Assembly (NCBI GenBank): GCA_030043175.1
Contig: JASHYD010000720.1
Coordinates: forward strand, 1 to 7,020
Length of the DNA: 7,020 nt
DNA from: Xanthobacteraceae bacterium
GTDB taxonomy: Bacteria > Pseudomonadota > Alphaproteobacteria > Rhizobiales > Xanthobacteraceae
Direction of reading: 5' to 3'
The notes below the pieces were generated by a model. It made no database searches and was not told where the DNA came from. It worked only from the letters and a program-made list of their open reading frames with translations. A program made the translations under genes and the position numbers. Positions 1 to 6,811 of this stretch are shown here, piece by piece (position 1 is the first letter of the stretch; each line of letters begins with the position of its first letter).

Positions 1-319
1 CGTTGATCACCGCCTGAGGCGTATAGATTTCGCGATCTCCGCGTACCTGGGAGTACGCCTTTTGCCGTGCCGCATGGCCCGGGAGCGCCAAGGTATCCTT
101 CCAGCCCAGATAATCCCAGTAATCGATCGGTAGACTGAGCGGGATCACTGAAGGATCCGCCCGGAAGGCAGCGAGCAGGTTATCAGCAGCCGGGCACGAC
201 GAGCAGCCCTGACTTGTAAACAATTCGATGACCGCACGAGGTTTGGCGTTGGCAGACGAATGGGCAAGAAACAAAAAGGCCGCCGCGATCAAGCTGCAAA
301 GCACACGCGATGTCGTCAT
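1..319 (-). CDS. DUF1223 family secreted protein, 5' part only (runs off left edge)
   Basis: This gene reads leftward off the window edge; 106 codons of the N-terminal part are visible. It starts MTTSRVLCSLIAAAFLFLAH and has a hydrophobic signal peptide (about residues 7-20) with a likely cleavage after Ala23-Asn24-Ala25, so export to the periplasm is inferred. The mature part opens with VIELFTSQGCSSCPAAD (residues 30-46), the hallmark of DUF1223, with a CSSC pair at 39-42. It continues with IDYWDYLGWKDTLALP (65-80) and an IYTPQAVIN segment (98-106), both typical of the family. The family has a thioredoxin-like fold, but its biochemical role is not established. The ATG at 319-317 is preceded by GGGAG with about six bases of spacing, which supports this start. 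It lies 202 bases downstream of acnA on the same strand. I see no convincing promoter or terminator in that gap, so co-transcription with acnA is possible but unproven. Confidence 0.88.
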   Translation of the reverse strand, partial: MTTSRVLCSLIAAAFLFLAHSSANAKPRAVIELFTSQGCSSCPAADNLLAAFRADPSVIPLSLPIDYWDYLGWKDTLALPGHAARQKAYSQVRGDREIYTPQAVIN

Positions 320-521
320 GCTCGTCTCCCGCGATGCCAGCCGTGATGGCCCTAAATACGTCGCTCGCCGTTTTAGCGCCACTCACTTCGAGGTGAGGTG
401 CCCCATTCACCGCGATGAAAAAGTCGTGAGGCGAGTCGGATACGTTACGCAACCGGAGGGTGGGAGAAGAGCAGGCAGGCCCACCTCTGGGGCAGGCCAC
501 GATTGACCCTGCGATACCCTG

Positions 522-3227
522 TCACGCTGCGAGGTGCCGCAACACGAACTGCAGGATGCCGCCATTTTTGAAATATTCGAGCTCGTCGAGAGTATCAATC
601 CGGCAGACCAGCGGCACCCGCTTCAATGATCCGTCGGCGGTGACGATTTCGGCGATCATGCGTTGCCGAGGCTTGAGATCGCCATGCAGGCCGCGGATCG
701 TGACCAGCTCGCTGCCGGTGAGCGCGAGGGTCTGCCATGAGGTGCCCTCATCAAAGACCAGGGGAATGACACCCATGCCAATGAGGTTCGAGCGGTGGAT
801 GCGCTCGAATGATTGGCAGATCACCGCGCGGATGCCCAGCAGCACCGTTCCCTTGGCGGCCCAGTCCCGTGACGAACCCGTGCCGTACTCTTTGCCGGCA
901 AACACAACGAGCGGAACGTTCTCGCTCTTATATCGCATCGCCGCATCATAGATCGGCAACTGCTCTCTTGATGGGTAGTGGATGGTGACGCCGCCCTCGA
1001 CCCCCGGAACCATCTGGTTCTTGATGCGGATATTCGCGAACGTGCCGCGCATCATCACTTCGTGGTTGCCGCGCCTGGTTCCGTATTGATTGAAGTCGGC
1101 AGGCTTGACTTTGTGTTCCACCAAATATTTGCCTGCCGGCGATGCGGCTTTGATGGATCCGGCGGGCGAGATGTGGTCCGTCGTGATCGAATCACCGAAC
1201 AGCCCAAGAACGCGCGCATCGACAATATCGGAGATCTGCTCCGGCCTGCGGCTCATGTGAGCGAAATAGGGCGGGTTTTGCACATAGGTCGATTTGCGAT
1301 CCCATTCATAAGTCAGGCCGCCCTTTACGGCGATCTTGCTCCAAGCAGCGTCGCCCTTGAACACCTGGGCATACTTGCGCGCAAACACCTGCTTGTTGAT
1401 GGTCTTCTTGACCACCGCGGCAATTTCCTGGCTGCCCGGCCAGATGTCCTTGAGGAACACCTTCCTGCCATCTTTGCCGACCCCGAGCGCCATCTTGGCA
1501 AAGTCGAAGTTCATGCTGCCGGCGATCGCATATGCGACGACCAGCGGCGGCGATGCCAGATAGTTGGCGCGCACGTCCTGGTTGACGCGGCCTTCGAAGT
1601 TTCGGTTGCCCGACAGCACGGCTGCGGCGACAAGGTCGTGGTCGTTGATGGCCTTGGATATCTCCGGCGGCAGCGGCCCGGAATTGCCGATGCAGGTCGT
1701 GCAACCGTACCCGACCAGGTTGAACCCGAGCTTGTCGAGGTCTTTCTGCAGACCGGACTCCGACAGATATTCGCCGACCACCTGGGAGCCGGGCGCAAGT
1801 GAGGTCTTGACCCATGGCTTCACGGCGAGCCCTCTGGCAACCGCATTGCGGGCGAGAAGACCGGCACCGACCATGACGGTCGGGTTTGATGTGTTGGTGC
1901 AGGACGTGATGGCGGCGATCACCACATCGCCGTGGCCGAGATCGTGCTCGCGGCCGTCGACCGGCACGCGCGTTCCGGCTTCCGCTGCCTTGCCGAACTC
2001 CCGATCGAGGGCGGCCGCGAAGCCCGCTTTCACGTCCTTCAGGGCGACGCGGTCCTGCGGGCGTTTCGGCCCCGCCAGCGAAGGGACAACCGACCCAAGA
2101 TCGAGCTTAAGCACGTCGGTAAATATCGGATCCGGCGTCTCACTCGTGCGGTACATGCCCTGGGCCTTGGCATAGGCCTCCACCAGCGCGACGCGGGCCT
2201 CCGACCGCGCGGTCGCACGCAGATAGTCAAGGGTGTCGTCATCGATCGGGAAAAACCCGCAGGTGGCGCCATATTCGGGCGACATGTTGCCGAGCGTGGC
2301 GCGGTCAGCGATTGACAGCGCGGCAAGCCCGGGACCAAAGAATTCGACGAACTTGCCGACCACGCCGCGCTTGCGCAGCATCTGCGTCACCGTCAACACC
2401 AGATCGGTTGCGGTGACACCTTCCTTGAGATTGCCGGAGAGCTTGACGCCGATCACCTCCGGCAACAGCATCGAATAGGGCTGGCCGAGCATGGCGGCTT
2501 CGGCCTCAATGCCCCCGACGCCCCAGCCGAGCACCGCGAGGCCATTGACCATCGTGGTATGCGAATCGGTCCCGACCAGCGTGTCCGGATAGGCGATCTC
2601 GCCGGTTACCGGTTTACCTTCGACGCTGACGGTGCCTTTCGCGGTGAACACGGTCTGCGATAAATATTCCAAATTGACCTGGTGGCAAATGCCGGTACCG
2701 GGCGGCACCACGCGAAAATTCTCGAACGATCCTTGCGCCCATTTGAGAAAGCGATAGCGCTCCTCGTTCTGCTTATATTCCTCTTCGACATTTTTCTTGA
2801 ATGCCGAATTGTCGCCGAAAAACGTAATCGCAACCGAGTGGTCGATGACAAGGTCCACCGGCACCAGCGGGTTGATGCGGGTCGGATCGCCGCCGAGGTT
2901 TTTCATCGCATCACGCATGGCGGCGAGATCCACAACGGCCGGAACGCCGGTGAAATCCTGCATCAAGACGCGTGCCGGCCGGAATGCGATTTCGCGCTCG
3001 AGTGACCTGGTCTTAAGCCACTGTGCGCAGGCCAGGATGTCCTCCTTGGAGACCGAGCGACCGTCCTCATGGCGCAACAGATTTTCAAACAAAACCTTCA
3101 GGGAGAAGGGCAGCCGGGATATTCCTTTCAGGCCGTTTTTCTCGGCGGCCGGAAGGCTGTAGTAGACATAGGTCTTCGGGCCCACTTTAAGGGTGCGGGC
3201 GCACTTGAAGCTGTCGAGGGAGGTCAT
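522..3227 (-). CDS. acnA: Aconitate hydratase A (aconitase, IRP1/AcnA type)
   Basis: AcnA interconverts citrate and isocitrate through cis-aconitate in the cytoplasmic TCA cycle, using a 4Fe-4S cluster. The protein is 901 aa, normal for the AcnA/IRP1 branch. Visible motifs, numbered from the ATG at 3227: [11 protein letters not shown] with D221-S222-H223; the first cluster ligand C443 in [11 protein letters not shown]; the other two, C509 and C512, in [25 protein letters not shown] around 678-690 in the C-terminal swivel domain; and the substrate-binding [10 protein letters not shown] with S785-S786-R787. All three cluster cysteines are present, so it should be active. The frame stays open upstream to a GTG at 3329 (935 aa), but family members begin MTSLDSFKC, and GGAA lies six bases before the ATG at 3227, so I use the shorter start. 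It is divergent from the ccm operon. No clear intrinsic terminator follows the stop. Confidence 0.96.
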   Translation of the reverse strand: MTSLDSFKCARTLKVGPKTYVYYSLPAAEKNGLKGISRLPFSLKVLFENLLRHEDGRSVSKEDILACAQWLKTRSLEREIAFRPARVLMQDFTGVPAVVDLAAMRDAMKNLGGDPTRINPLVPVDLVIDHSVAITFFGDNSAFKKNVEEEYKQNEERYRFLKWAQGSFENFRVVPPGTGICHQVNLEYLSQTVFTAKGTVSVEGKPVTGEIAYPDTLVGTDSHTTMVNGLAVLGWGVGGIEAEAAMLGQPYSMLLPEVIGVKLSGNLKEGVTATDLVLTVTQMLRKRGVVGKFVEFFGPGLAALSIADRATLGNMSPEYGATCGFFPIDDDTLDYLRATARSEARVALVEAYAKAQGMYRTSETPDPIFTDVLKLDLGSVVPSLAGPKRPQDRVALKDVKAGFAAALDREFGKAAEAGTRVPVDGREHDLGHGDVVIAAITSCTNTSNPTVMVGAGLLARNAVARGLAVKPWVKTSLAPGSQVVGEYLSESGLQKDLDKLGFNLVGYGCTTCIGNSGPLPPEISKAINDHDLVAAAVLSGNRNFEGRVNQDVRANYLASPPLVVAYAIAGSMNFDFAKMALGVGKDGRKVFLKDIWPGSQEIAAVVKKTINKQVFARKYAQVFKGDAAWSKIAVKGGLTYEWDRKSTYVQNPPYFAHMSRRPEQISDIVDARVLGLFGDSITTDHISPAGSIKAASPAGKYLVEHKVKPADFNQYGTRRGNHEVMMRGTFANIRIKNQMVPGVEGGVTIHYPSREQLPIYDAAMRYKSENVPLVVFAGKEYGTGSSRDWAAKGTVLLGIRAVICQSFERIHRSNLIGMGVIPLVFDEGTSWQTLALTGSELVTIRGLHGDLKPRQRMIAEIVTADGSLKRVPLVCRIDTLDELEYFKNGGILQFVLRHLAA

Positions 3228-3495
3228 GAGGGTTTCCGTTCCGGCAGACAAGGAGGCCGGTTCCATGACGGCCTGGAGTGCGTTAGCGGATCGCCTGACC
3301 GGCGGGGTTTTTACAATTGTCGCCGTCACGCGTCTAAAACGTCGTTATACGGACTCTTTCGCGGTTCTGCCATATGAACGATAGTCTTGAGCAAGTCTTC
3401 ACGGAAAAAAATGCTGGGCCACCCGCCTCCACTCTGCCTCTTGTTGGAACGTAGGGTGCAGGCCGGTGGACTCCAAAGTGTGCGAAATCGTGGCA
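3228..3495. promoter_or_regulatory. Divergent intergenic region between acnA and the ccm operon
   Basis: The 268 bases separate the start of acnA (leftward) from the start of ccmA (rightward), so promoters for both transcription units should lie here. It is more AT-rich around 3308-3415 than the coding DNA on either side, as expected for promoter DNA. That includes a run of seven A at 3405-3411. I found a candidate acnA promoter but no good -35/-10 pair for ccmA. No tRNA, small ORF with family features or complete operator palindrome was seen. Confidence 0.6.
3344..3373 (-). promoter_or_regulatory. Candidate sigma70-like promoter for acnA
   Basis: On the minus strand, ATGGCA (3373-3368, four of six matches to TTGACA) is followed after 18 bases by TATAAC (3349-3344, five of six matches to TATAAT). 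Transcription would start near 3337, leaving a leader of about 110 bases before the acnA ATG at 3227. This comes from consensus matching only. Alphaproteobacterial promoters are loose, and no comparable pair could be picked out for ccmA on the other strand. Confidence 0.35.
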
Positions 3496-4167
3496 ATGAA
3501 GCTGTCGGGCCATGATTTGGCCTGCATCCGGGGCGGGCGCCGGGTGTTTTGGCGAATAGGCTTTTCGGTTGCGGCCGCTCATGCGCTCCTTTTGACCGGG
3601 CCGAACGGCGCCGGCAAGAGTTCCCTGCTGCGCATCATCGCCGGTCTCATTCGTCCAGCCGAAGGAAGTCTTTCCCTCCAAGGTGGCGACCCGGAATTAA
3701 GCGTCGCGGAGCAGTCGCACTACCTGGGCCATGTCGATCCCCTCAAGCCAGCCTTGACGGTAACGGAAAATCTCGCGTTCTGGATGCGGTTTCTTAATGG
3801 CGCGCGCGAAGCTGACGAGGCTGCCCTTATCGAGCGAGGGCTTGCGGCGGTTGACCTCGCTGATCTCGCCCGCCTTCCCGCCGGCTACCTTTCGGCGGGG
3901 CAAAGACGCCGCCTCTCGCTTGCCCGAGTGCTCGCCGTGCCGCGGCCGATCTGGCTACTCGACGAGCCGAACACGGCACTTGATGCCGCATCCCAAGAGC
4001 GCCTGCAACACGTCATGCGCAGCCACTTGTCGGGCGGTGGCCTCATCATAGCCGCGACCCATGGGCCGCTCGGCCTCGGCGAGCCAGGGGAGCTGCGGTT
4101 GGGTACGGCCTTGCCCGGTCGCAAGTGGGCCACCGGCGACGCCGATGCCATGGATGTGATGCCATGA
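3496..4167 (+). CDS. ccmA: Haem ABC exporter ATP-binding protein CcmA (CycV)
   Basis: CcmA is the cytoplasmic ATPase of the CcmABCD complex. ATP hydrolysis drives release of haem-loaded CcmE from CcmC during System I cytochrome c maturation. The 223-aa protein is full length with all ABC motifs: Walker A GPNGAGKSS (35-43), the CcmA-type segment YLGHVDPLKPALTVTENL (76-93), signature LSAGQ (132-136), Walker B IWLLDEP (152-158), D-loop ALD (161-163) and switch histidine H189 in AATHGPLGL. The frame is open back to a GTG at 3466. I chose the ATG at 3496 because family members begin MxLSGxxLxCxRGGRxVF, which fits exactly here; neither start has a strong Shine-Dalgarno. It is the first gene of the operon, and its stop overlaps the ccmB start as ATGA. 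B. japonicum calls this gene cycV. Confidence 0.95.
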   Translation: MKLSGHDLACIRGGRRVFWRIGFSVAAAHALLLTGPNGAGKSSLLRIIAGLIRPAEGSLSLQGGDPELSVAEQSHYLGHVDPLKPALTVTENLAFWMRFLNGAREADEAALIERGLAAVDLADLARLPAGYLSAGQRRRLSLARVLAVPRPIWLLDEPNTALDAASQERLQHVMRSHLSGGGLIIAATHGPLGLGEPGELRLGTALPGRKWATGDADAMDVMP

Positions 4168-4832
4168 TCGCACTGTCGGCCCTGTTCGCGCGCGATGCGC
4201 GCATTGCCATCCGCGTCGGTGGCGGCGCCATGATGGGCGTCCTGTTTTTCCTGATGGTGGTGACGCTTGTGCCGTTTGCAGTCGGGCCGGACCTGGCTTT
4301 GCTGCGCCGGATCGGGCCGGCCATCCTGTGGCTCGGTGCGCTCCTCTCGTCGCTGCTGGCGCTCGACCGCCTGTTCGCCAATGATCACGAGGACGGCTCT
4401 CTCGATCTCATCTTGATGGCGCGACCGCCGCTCGAGCTGGTGGTCGTCACCAAAGCTCTCGCCCACTGGGTCACGACCGGCCTGCCGCTGGTTGTCGCAT
4501 CGCCTGTCCTCGGCCTGTTTTTAAACCTAGAACCGGCCGCGCTTTCGGCCACCGTGCTGACGCTCCTGATCGGAACGCCGGCACTGACATTCATCGGCCT
4601 GGTGGGGGCGGCGCTCGCTACCGCATTGCGGCGCGGCGGTCTGTTGTTGCCTGTCCTGGTGCTGCCGCTTACGGTTCCGGTTCTCATTTTCGGGGTCGCC
4701 GCCTCCAACGCGGCAGTCACCGGGTCGGTGCCATTCGGCACCCCGTTCACGATTCTGTGCGCACTGACCCTGATGAGCAGCGTCATCGGGCCTTTTGCGG
4801 CCGCCGCGACGCTGAGATACGGCATGGAATAG
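4164..4832 (+). CDS. ccmB: Haem exporter membrane protein CcmB (CycW)
   Basis: CcmB is the inner-membrane permease subunit that pairs with CcmA in the CcmABCD complex. The 222-aa length is standard. Six hydrophobic segments are visible at roughly 19-40, 50-70, 99-119, 125-153, 159-180 and 194-216. The conserved loop after the second segment reads DRLFANDHEDGSLDLIL (68-84), a clear CcmB hallmark; the protein ends in RYGME. The frame is open back to a GTG at 4125 inside ccmA, but the ATG at 4164 gives the family N-terminus MIALSALFARD. It also makes a four-base ATGA overlap with the ccmA stop, which points to translational coupling. A 75-base gap follows before ccmC. The transported substrate of CcmAB is debated in the literature; the identity of the gene is not in doubt. 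Confidence 0.95.
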   Translation: MIALSALFARDARIAIRVGGGAMMGVLFFLMVVTLVPFAVGPDLALLRRIGPAILWLGALLSSLLALDRLFANDHEDGSLDLILMARPPLELVVVTKALAHWVTTGLPLVVASPVLGLFLNLEPAALSATVLTLLIGTPALTFIGLVGAALATALRRGGLLLPVLVLPLTVPVLIFGVAASNAAVTGSVPFGTPFTILCALTLMSSVIGPFAAAATLRYGME

Positions 4833-4866
4833 TCTATTTGGTCTGCTATACCCTTCAGGCTGACGA

Positions 4867-4892
4867 TGCCGCGCGGCGGGGCCCCGGCGGCA
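4867..4892 (+). repeat. GC-rich inverted repeat in the ccmC leader
   Basis: TGCCGC (4867-4872) and GCGGCA (4887-4892) are perfect inverted arms of six bases. They enclose a very GC-rich segment that itself contains the palindrome CGGGGCCCCG (4877-4886). The element sits between the ccmB stop and the ccmC Shine-Dalgarno (GAGGA, 4896-4900). It could fold in the mRNA and influence ccmC translation. It could also be chance in GC-rich DNA. Confidence 0.35.
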
Positions 4893-4907
4893 GATGAGGA
4901 ACGCGGC

Positions 4908-5636
4908 ATGGCGCTGATCGATCTTGCTAATCCGACCCGCTTCGTGGCCCTTGCCGAACGCGTGCTGCCCTGGCTTGTCGGCGCGACGCTGATCGCATTC
5001 GCGTTCGGATTGTGGGGCACGTACGGGGCGCCGGACGACTACCAGCAGGGCGCCACCGTCAAGATCATGTTCATCCACGTCCCCAATGCATGGTTGAGCA
5101 TGTTCGTATGGGCGATGATGAGCGCTGCGGCGCTCGGCACATTGGTGTGGCGCCACCCGCTTGCCGACGTGGCCGCGAAGTGCGCGGCTCCATTCGGGGC
5201 CGCGTTTACGTTTCTGGCGCTCGCGACCGGATCGCTGTGGGGCCGACCCATGTGGGGCACCTATTGGGTCTGGGACGCGCGGCTGACCTCGGAGCTGGTT
5301 CTTTTTATCATGTACCTCGCCCTGATCGCGTTATGGCGTACCGTCGATGATCCGACCCGTGCCGGCCGCGCGGCGGCGATCTTGACTCTGGTCGGCGCCG
5401 TCAACCTGCCGATCATCAAGTTCTCGGTCGACTGGTGGAACACGCTGCACCAGCCCGCTTCGGTGTTTCGTGTGGGCGGACCGGCGATCGATTGGAGCAT
5501 GTTGATGCCGCTGATCGTCATGGCTGTTGCCTTCACGCTGCTGTTCGTCACGCTTCATCTCGCCGCCATGCGCAACGAGATCCTGCGCAGGCGCGTGCGT
5601 ACCTTGATGCTGATTCAGGCCGAGCGCGCTGCTTAA
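4908..5636 (+). CDS. ccmC: Haem-handling protein CcmC (CycZ)
   Basis: CcmC is the inner-membrane haem-handling protein that presents haem on the periplasmic side to CcmE. The 242-aa protein has six hydrophobic segments. It carries the tryptophan-rich WWD signature from W111 to D123 (WGRPMWGTYWVWD), followed by ARLTSELVLF. The two periplasmic histidines expected to bind haem are H57 in IMFIHVPNAW and H181 in WWNTLHQPASV. I chose the ATG at 4908 because it gives the family start MALIDLANPTRF and has GAGGA at 4896-4900 with seven bases of spacing. An upstream in-frame ATG at 4866 would add 14 low-complexity residues and has only a weak CAGG before it. It lies 75 bases after ccmB and 14 before ccmD, within the same operon. 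B. japonicum calls it cycZ. Confidence 0.96.
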   Translation: MALIDLANPTRFVALAERVLPWLVGATLIAFAFGLWGTYGAPDDYQQGATVKIMFIHVPNAWLSMFVWAMMSAAALGTLVWRHPLADVAAKCAAPFGAAFTFLALATGSLWGRPMWGTYWVWDARLTSELVLFIMYLALIALWRTVDDPTRAGRAAAILTLVGAVNLPIIKFSVDWWNTLHQPASVFRVGGPAIDWSMLMPLIVMAVAFTLLFVTLHLAAMRNEILRRRVRTLMLIQAERAA

Positions 5637-5650
5637 CACGGGGCGACATC

Positions 5651-5842
5651 ATGGACCTCGGACCGCACGCCGGATTCATAATTACCGCCTATATGATAGC
5701 GACGGCCGTCGTGGCGGCGCTCGTCATCTGGGTGATCGCCGACCACAAGGCTCAGAAGCGCACCCTCGCGGAGCTTGAGCAGCGCGGCATCACCCGCCGA
5801 TCGGCGGAATCTCGGCCATTGAAAATCAAGGAGCCGGCCTGA
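5651..5842 (+). CDS. ccmD: Haem exporter protein CcmD (CycX)
   Basis: CcmD is a small single-pass inner-membrane protein that joins CcmABC and is needed to release holo-CcmE. The 63-aa protein starts MDLGPHAGFIITAYMIATAV, with the family's H-x-x-F-I-x-x-A-Y pattern (H6, F9, Y14). It has one hydrophobic helix at about 9-30 and a charged cytoplasmic tail (DHKAQKRTLAELEQRG) typical of CcmD. The same frame is open upstream inside ccmC, but the ATG at 5651 fits the family; only a weak GGGG lies seven bases before it. The stop TGA at 5840-5842 shares one base with the ccmG start (TGATG), so the two genes are probably translationally coupled. Position between ccmC and ccmG confirms the call. Confidence 0.93.
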   Translation: MDLGPHAGFIITAYMIATAVVAALVIWVIADHKAQKRTLAELEQRGITRRSAESRPLKIKEPA

Positions 5843-6645
5843 TGACGTTATCGCCAGAGACGACCCGCCAGGCGCTGCCGGGCGCTCAGGATGCACCGCC
5901 AGCTCCTTCCCAGGCAGGCGACCGCAAGGCGGGGGGCAACCGGCGCATCCTCGTGCTGTTGCCGCTGGTGCTGTTTTTGGGTCTCGCCACCCTATTCTTT
6001 GTTCGGCTCTACGCCGGGGATCCTTCGCGCATTCCCTCTGCGCTGATGGGGCACGATGCGCCGGCAACCGACCTACCGCCCGTGGCCGGGCTCGTACGCG
6101 ATGGCAAACCCGTTCCCGGCCTCGCGGCGACCGATTTCAAGGGCACCGTCACGGTGCTCAATGTCTGGGCGTCGTGGTGCGTGCCTTGTCATGACGAGGC
6201 GCCGCTGTTGATGCAGCTTGCTCGCGACTCTCGCATCCGGCTGGTCGGCATCAATTACAAGGATCAGGCCGACAATGCGCGACGTTTCCTGGGGCGCTAC
6301 GGCAATCCCTTCGTGGCTTCGGGCGCCGATGTCAGCGGACGCGCCGCAATCGAATGGGGCGTGTACGGCGTTCCGGAAACCTTCATCATCGGCCGCGACG
6401 GCAAGATCGCCTACAAGCTGGTGGGCCCGGCTACGCCGGACAACATCGAGCAGGTCGTCAAGCCGCAGATCGAGAAGCGCTGGCGAGCTCTTCGGAGGAG
6501 GGGAATTGATGGTGTGGAAACCGCGAGCGCCTGCGATGTCAAAGGAAGCTATGCGCCAGGAGTCCGAACGCTTGGTAAGAGAGGCGATGGCACGGAACGT
6601 GATCATCACCCAGGGCAAGACCCAGCTGGACGTGAAATGCAGTAA
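5842..6645 (+). CDS. ccmG: Thiol:disulfide interchange protein CcmG/DsbE (CycY), 3' end apparently frameshifted
   Basis: CcmG is a membrane-anchored periplasmic thioredoxin that keeps apocytochrome c cysteines reduced for haem attachment. Residues 1-35 are a Pro/Ala-rich cytoplasmic lead, about 36-57 is the anchor helix, and DPSRIPSALMG (60-70) is a family marker. The active site is WCVPC (112-116) and the cis-proline motif is GVPETF (176-181, Pro178). Start: AAGGAG at 5828-5833, eight bases before the ATG, with a TGATG junction to ccmD. Up to IEK (210-212) it is a normal CcmG. Beyond that the frame reads RWRALRRRG and some 45 further unfamily-like residues, overlapping the next gene by 137 bases. 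One extra base near 6477 would give EKALASSSEEGN and a stop at 6507-6509 (222 aa). So the end at 6645 is what this sequence reads, but 6509 is the likely true end. The thioredoxin domain itself is intact. Confidence 0.92.
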   Translation: MTLSPETTRQALPGAQDAPPAPSQAGDRKAGGNRRILVLLPLVLFLGLATLFFVRLYAGDPSRIPSALMGHDAPATDLPPVAGLVRDGKPVPGLAATDFKGTVTVLNVWASWCVPCHDEAPLLMQLARDSRIRLVGINYKDQADNARRFLGRYGNPFVASGADVSGRAAIEWGVYGVPETFIIGRDGKIAYKLVGPATPDNIEQVVKPQIEKRWRALRRRGIDGVETASACDVKGSYAPGVRTLGKRGDGTERDHHPGQDPAGREMQ

Positions 6646-6739
6646 GTGCGGTGCGCCCAATCGCGTTAACGTGGAGGTGGACCGTGCCCGGGTGGAATAC
6701 GCCTGCAAGAAATGCGGCCATAAGCAAAAGACCTTGTGA
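6509..6739 (+). CDS. Small zinc-ribbon protein of unknown function, coupled to ccmG
   Basis: This 76-aa protein has a short N-terminal lead, then a charged, probably helical segment SKEAMRQESERLVREAMARN (11-30). A compact zinc-ribbon core follows, with two cysteine pairs: C44-x-x-C47 in VKCSKCGAPNRV and C66-x-x-C69 in YACKKCGHKQKTL. The spacing is that of a rubredoxin-like knuckle, so one zinc ion bound by four cysteines is inferred. No signal peptide or membrane segment is visible, so it should be cytoplasmic. A strong GGAGGAGGGG (6494-6503) precedes the ATG at 6509; later in-frame ATGs at 6536 and 6551 lack such a site. The ATG overlaps the TGA that would end a frame-corrected ccmG, the same TGATG layout as ccmD-ccmG. 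I recall similar short proteins in Bradyrhizobium relatives but know no function; a nucleic-acid or protein-binding role is only a guess. Confidence 0.8.
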   Translation: MVWKPRAPAMSKEAMRQESERLVREAMARNVIITQGKTQLDVKCSKCGAPNRVNVEVDRARVEYACKKCGHKQKTL

Positions 6740-6766
6740 CCAGAAGACCCGGTGGGTCTTTGGTCA
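6737..6766 (+). terminator. Strong hairpin overlapping the zinc-ribbon stop codon, probable end of the ccm operon
   Basis: TGACCA (6737-6742) pairs with TGGTCA (6761-6766), and AAGACCC (6744-6750) pairs with GGGTCTT (6754-6760). This gives 13 base pairs with one bulged G (6743) and a three-base loop. The stem begins within the TGA stop of the zinc-ribbon gene. There is no good T-tract after it (CTGTTGGT follows), so it may be a weak terminator or an mRNA 3'-end stabiliser rather than a classic intrinsic terminator. Confidence 0.5.
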
Positions 6767-6784
6767 CTGTTGGTAGGGACAACA

Positions 6785-6811
6785 TCGGTCGGGAGGATGT
6801 AGCCCGACCGA
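6785..6811 (+). repeat. Second perfect hairpin downstream of the ccm operon
   Basis: TCGGTCGGG (6785-6793) and CCCGACCGA (6803-6811) form a perfect nine-base-pair stem with a nine-base loop, 18 bases after the first hairpin. No T-run follows on either strand, so termination alone is uncertain. It may act with the first hairpin or be part of a dispersed palindromic repeat; one copy in this window cannot decide. Confidence 0.5.

Noticed and set aside
380..400. Imperfect hairpin (CACTCAC / GTGA-G-GTG) in the acnA-DUF1223 gap
   Set aside because: It is short and bulged, with no T-run after it on either strand, so it cannot be called the acnA terminator.
183..500. Minus-strand open frame of 105 codons between acnA and the DUF1223 gene
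   Set aside because: It overlaps the DUF1223 start by 137 bases in another frame and ends in out-of-frame translation of the CSSC region. I see no family motif in its upstream half. The DUF1223 frame explains the overlap.
978..1802. Long plus-strand open frame (274 codons) opposite acnA
   Set aside because: It lies wholly antisense to an intact aconitase with all cluster ligands, and its translation has no recognisable family motif. It is a by-product of GC-rich codon use.
3333..3339. TTTTAGA on the minus strand, resembling half of an Irr/ICE-type iron control element
   Set aside because: The second half of the palindrome is absent, and a seven-base match in an AT-richer spacer is expected by chance.
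3405..3411. Run of seven A, read as a T-run on the minus strand
   Set aside because: No adequate stem precedes it on the minus strand and no gene would end there; it is better seen as AT-rich promoter DNA.
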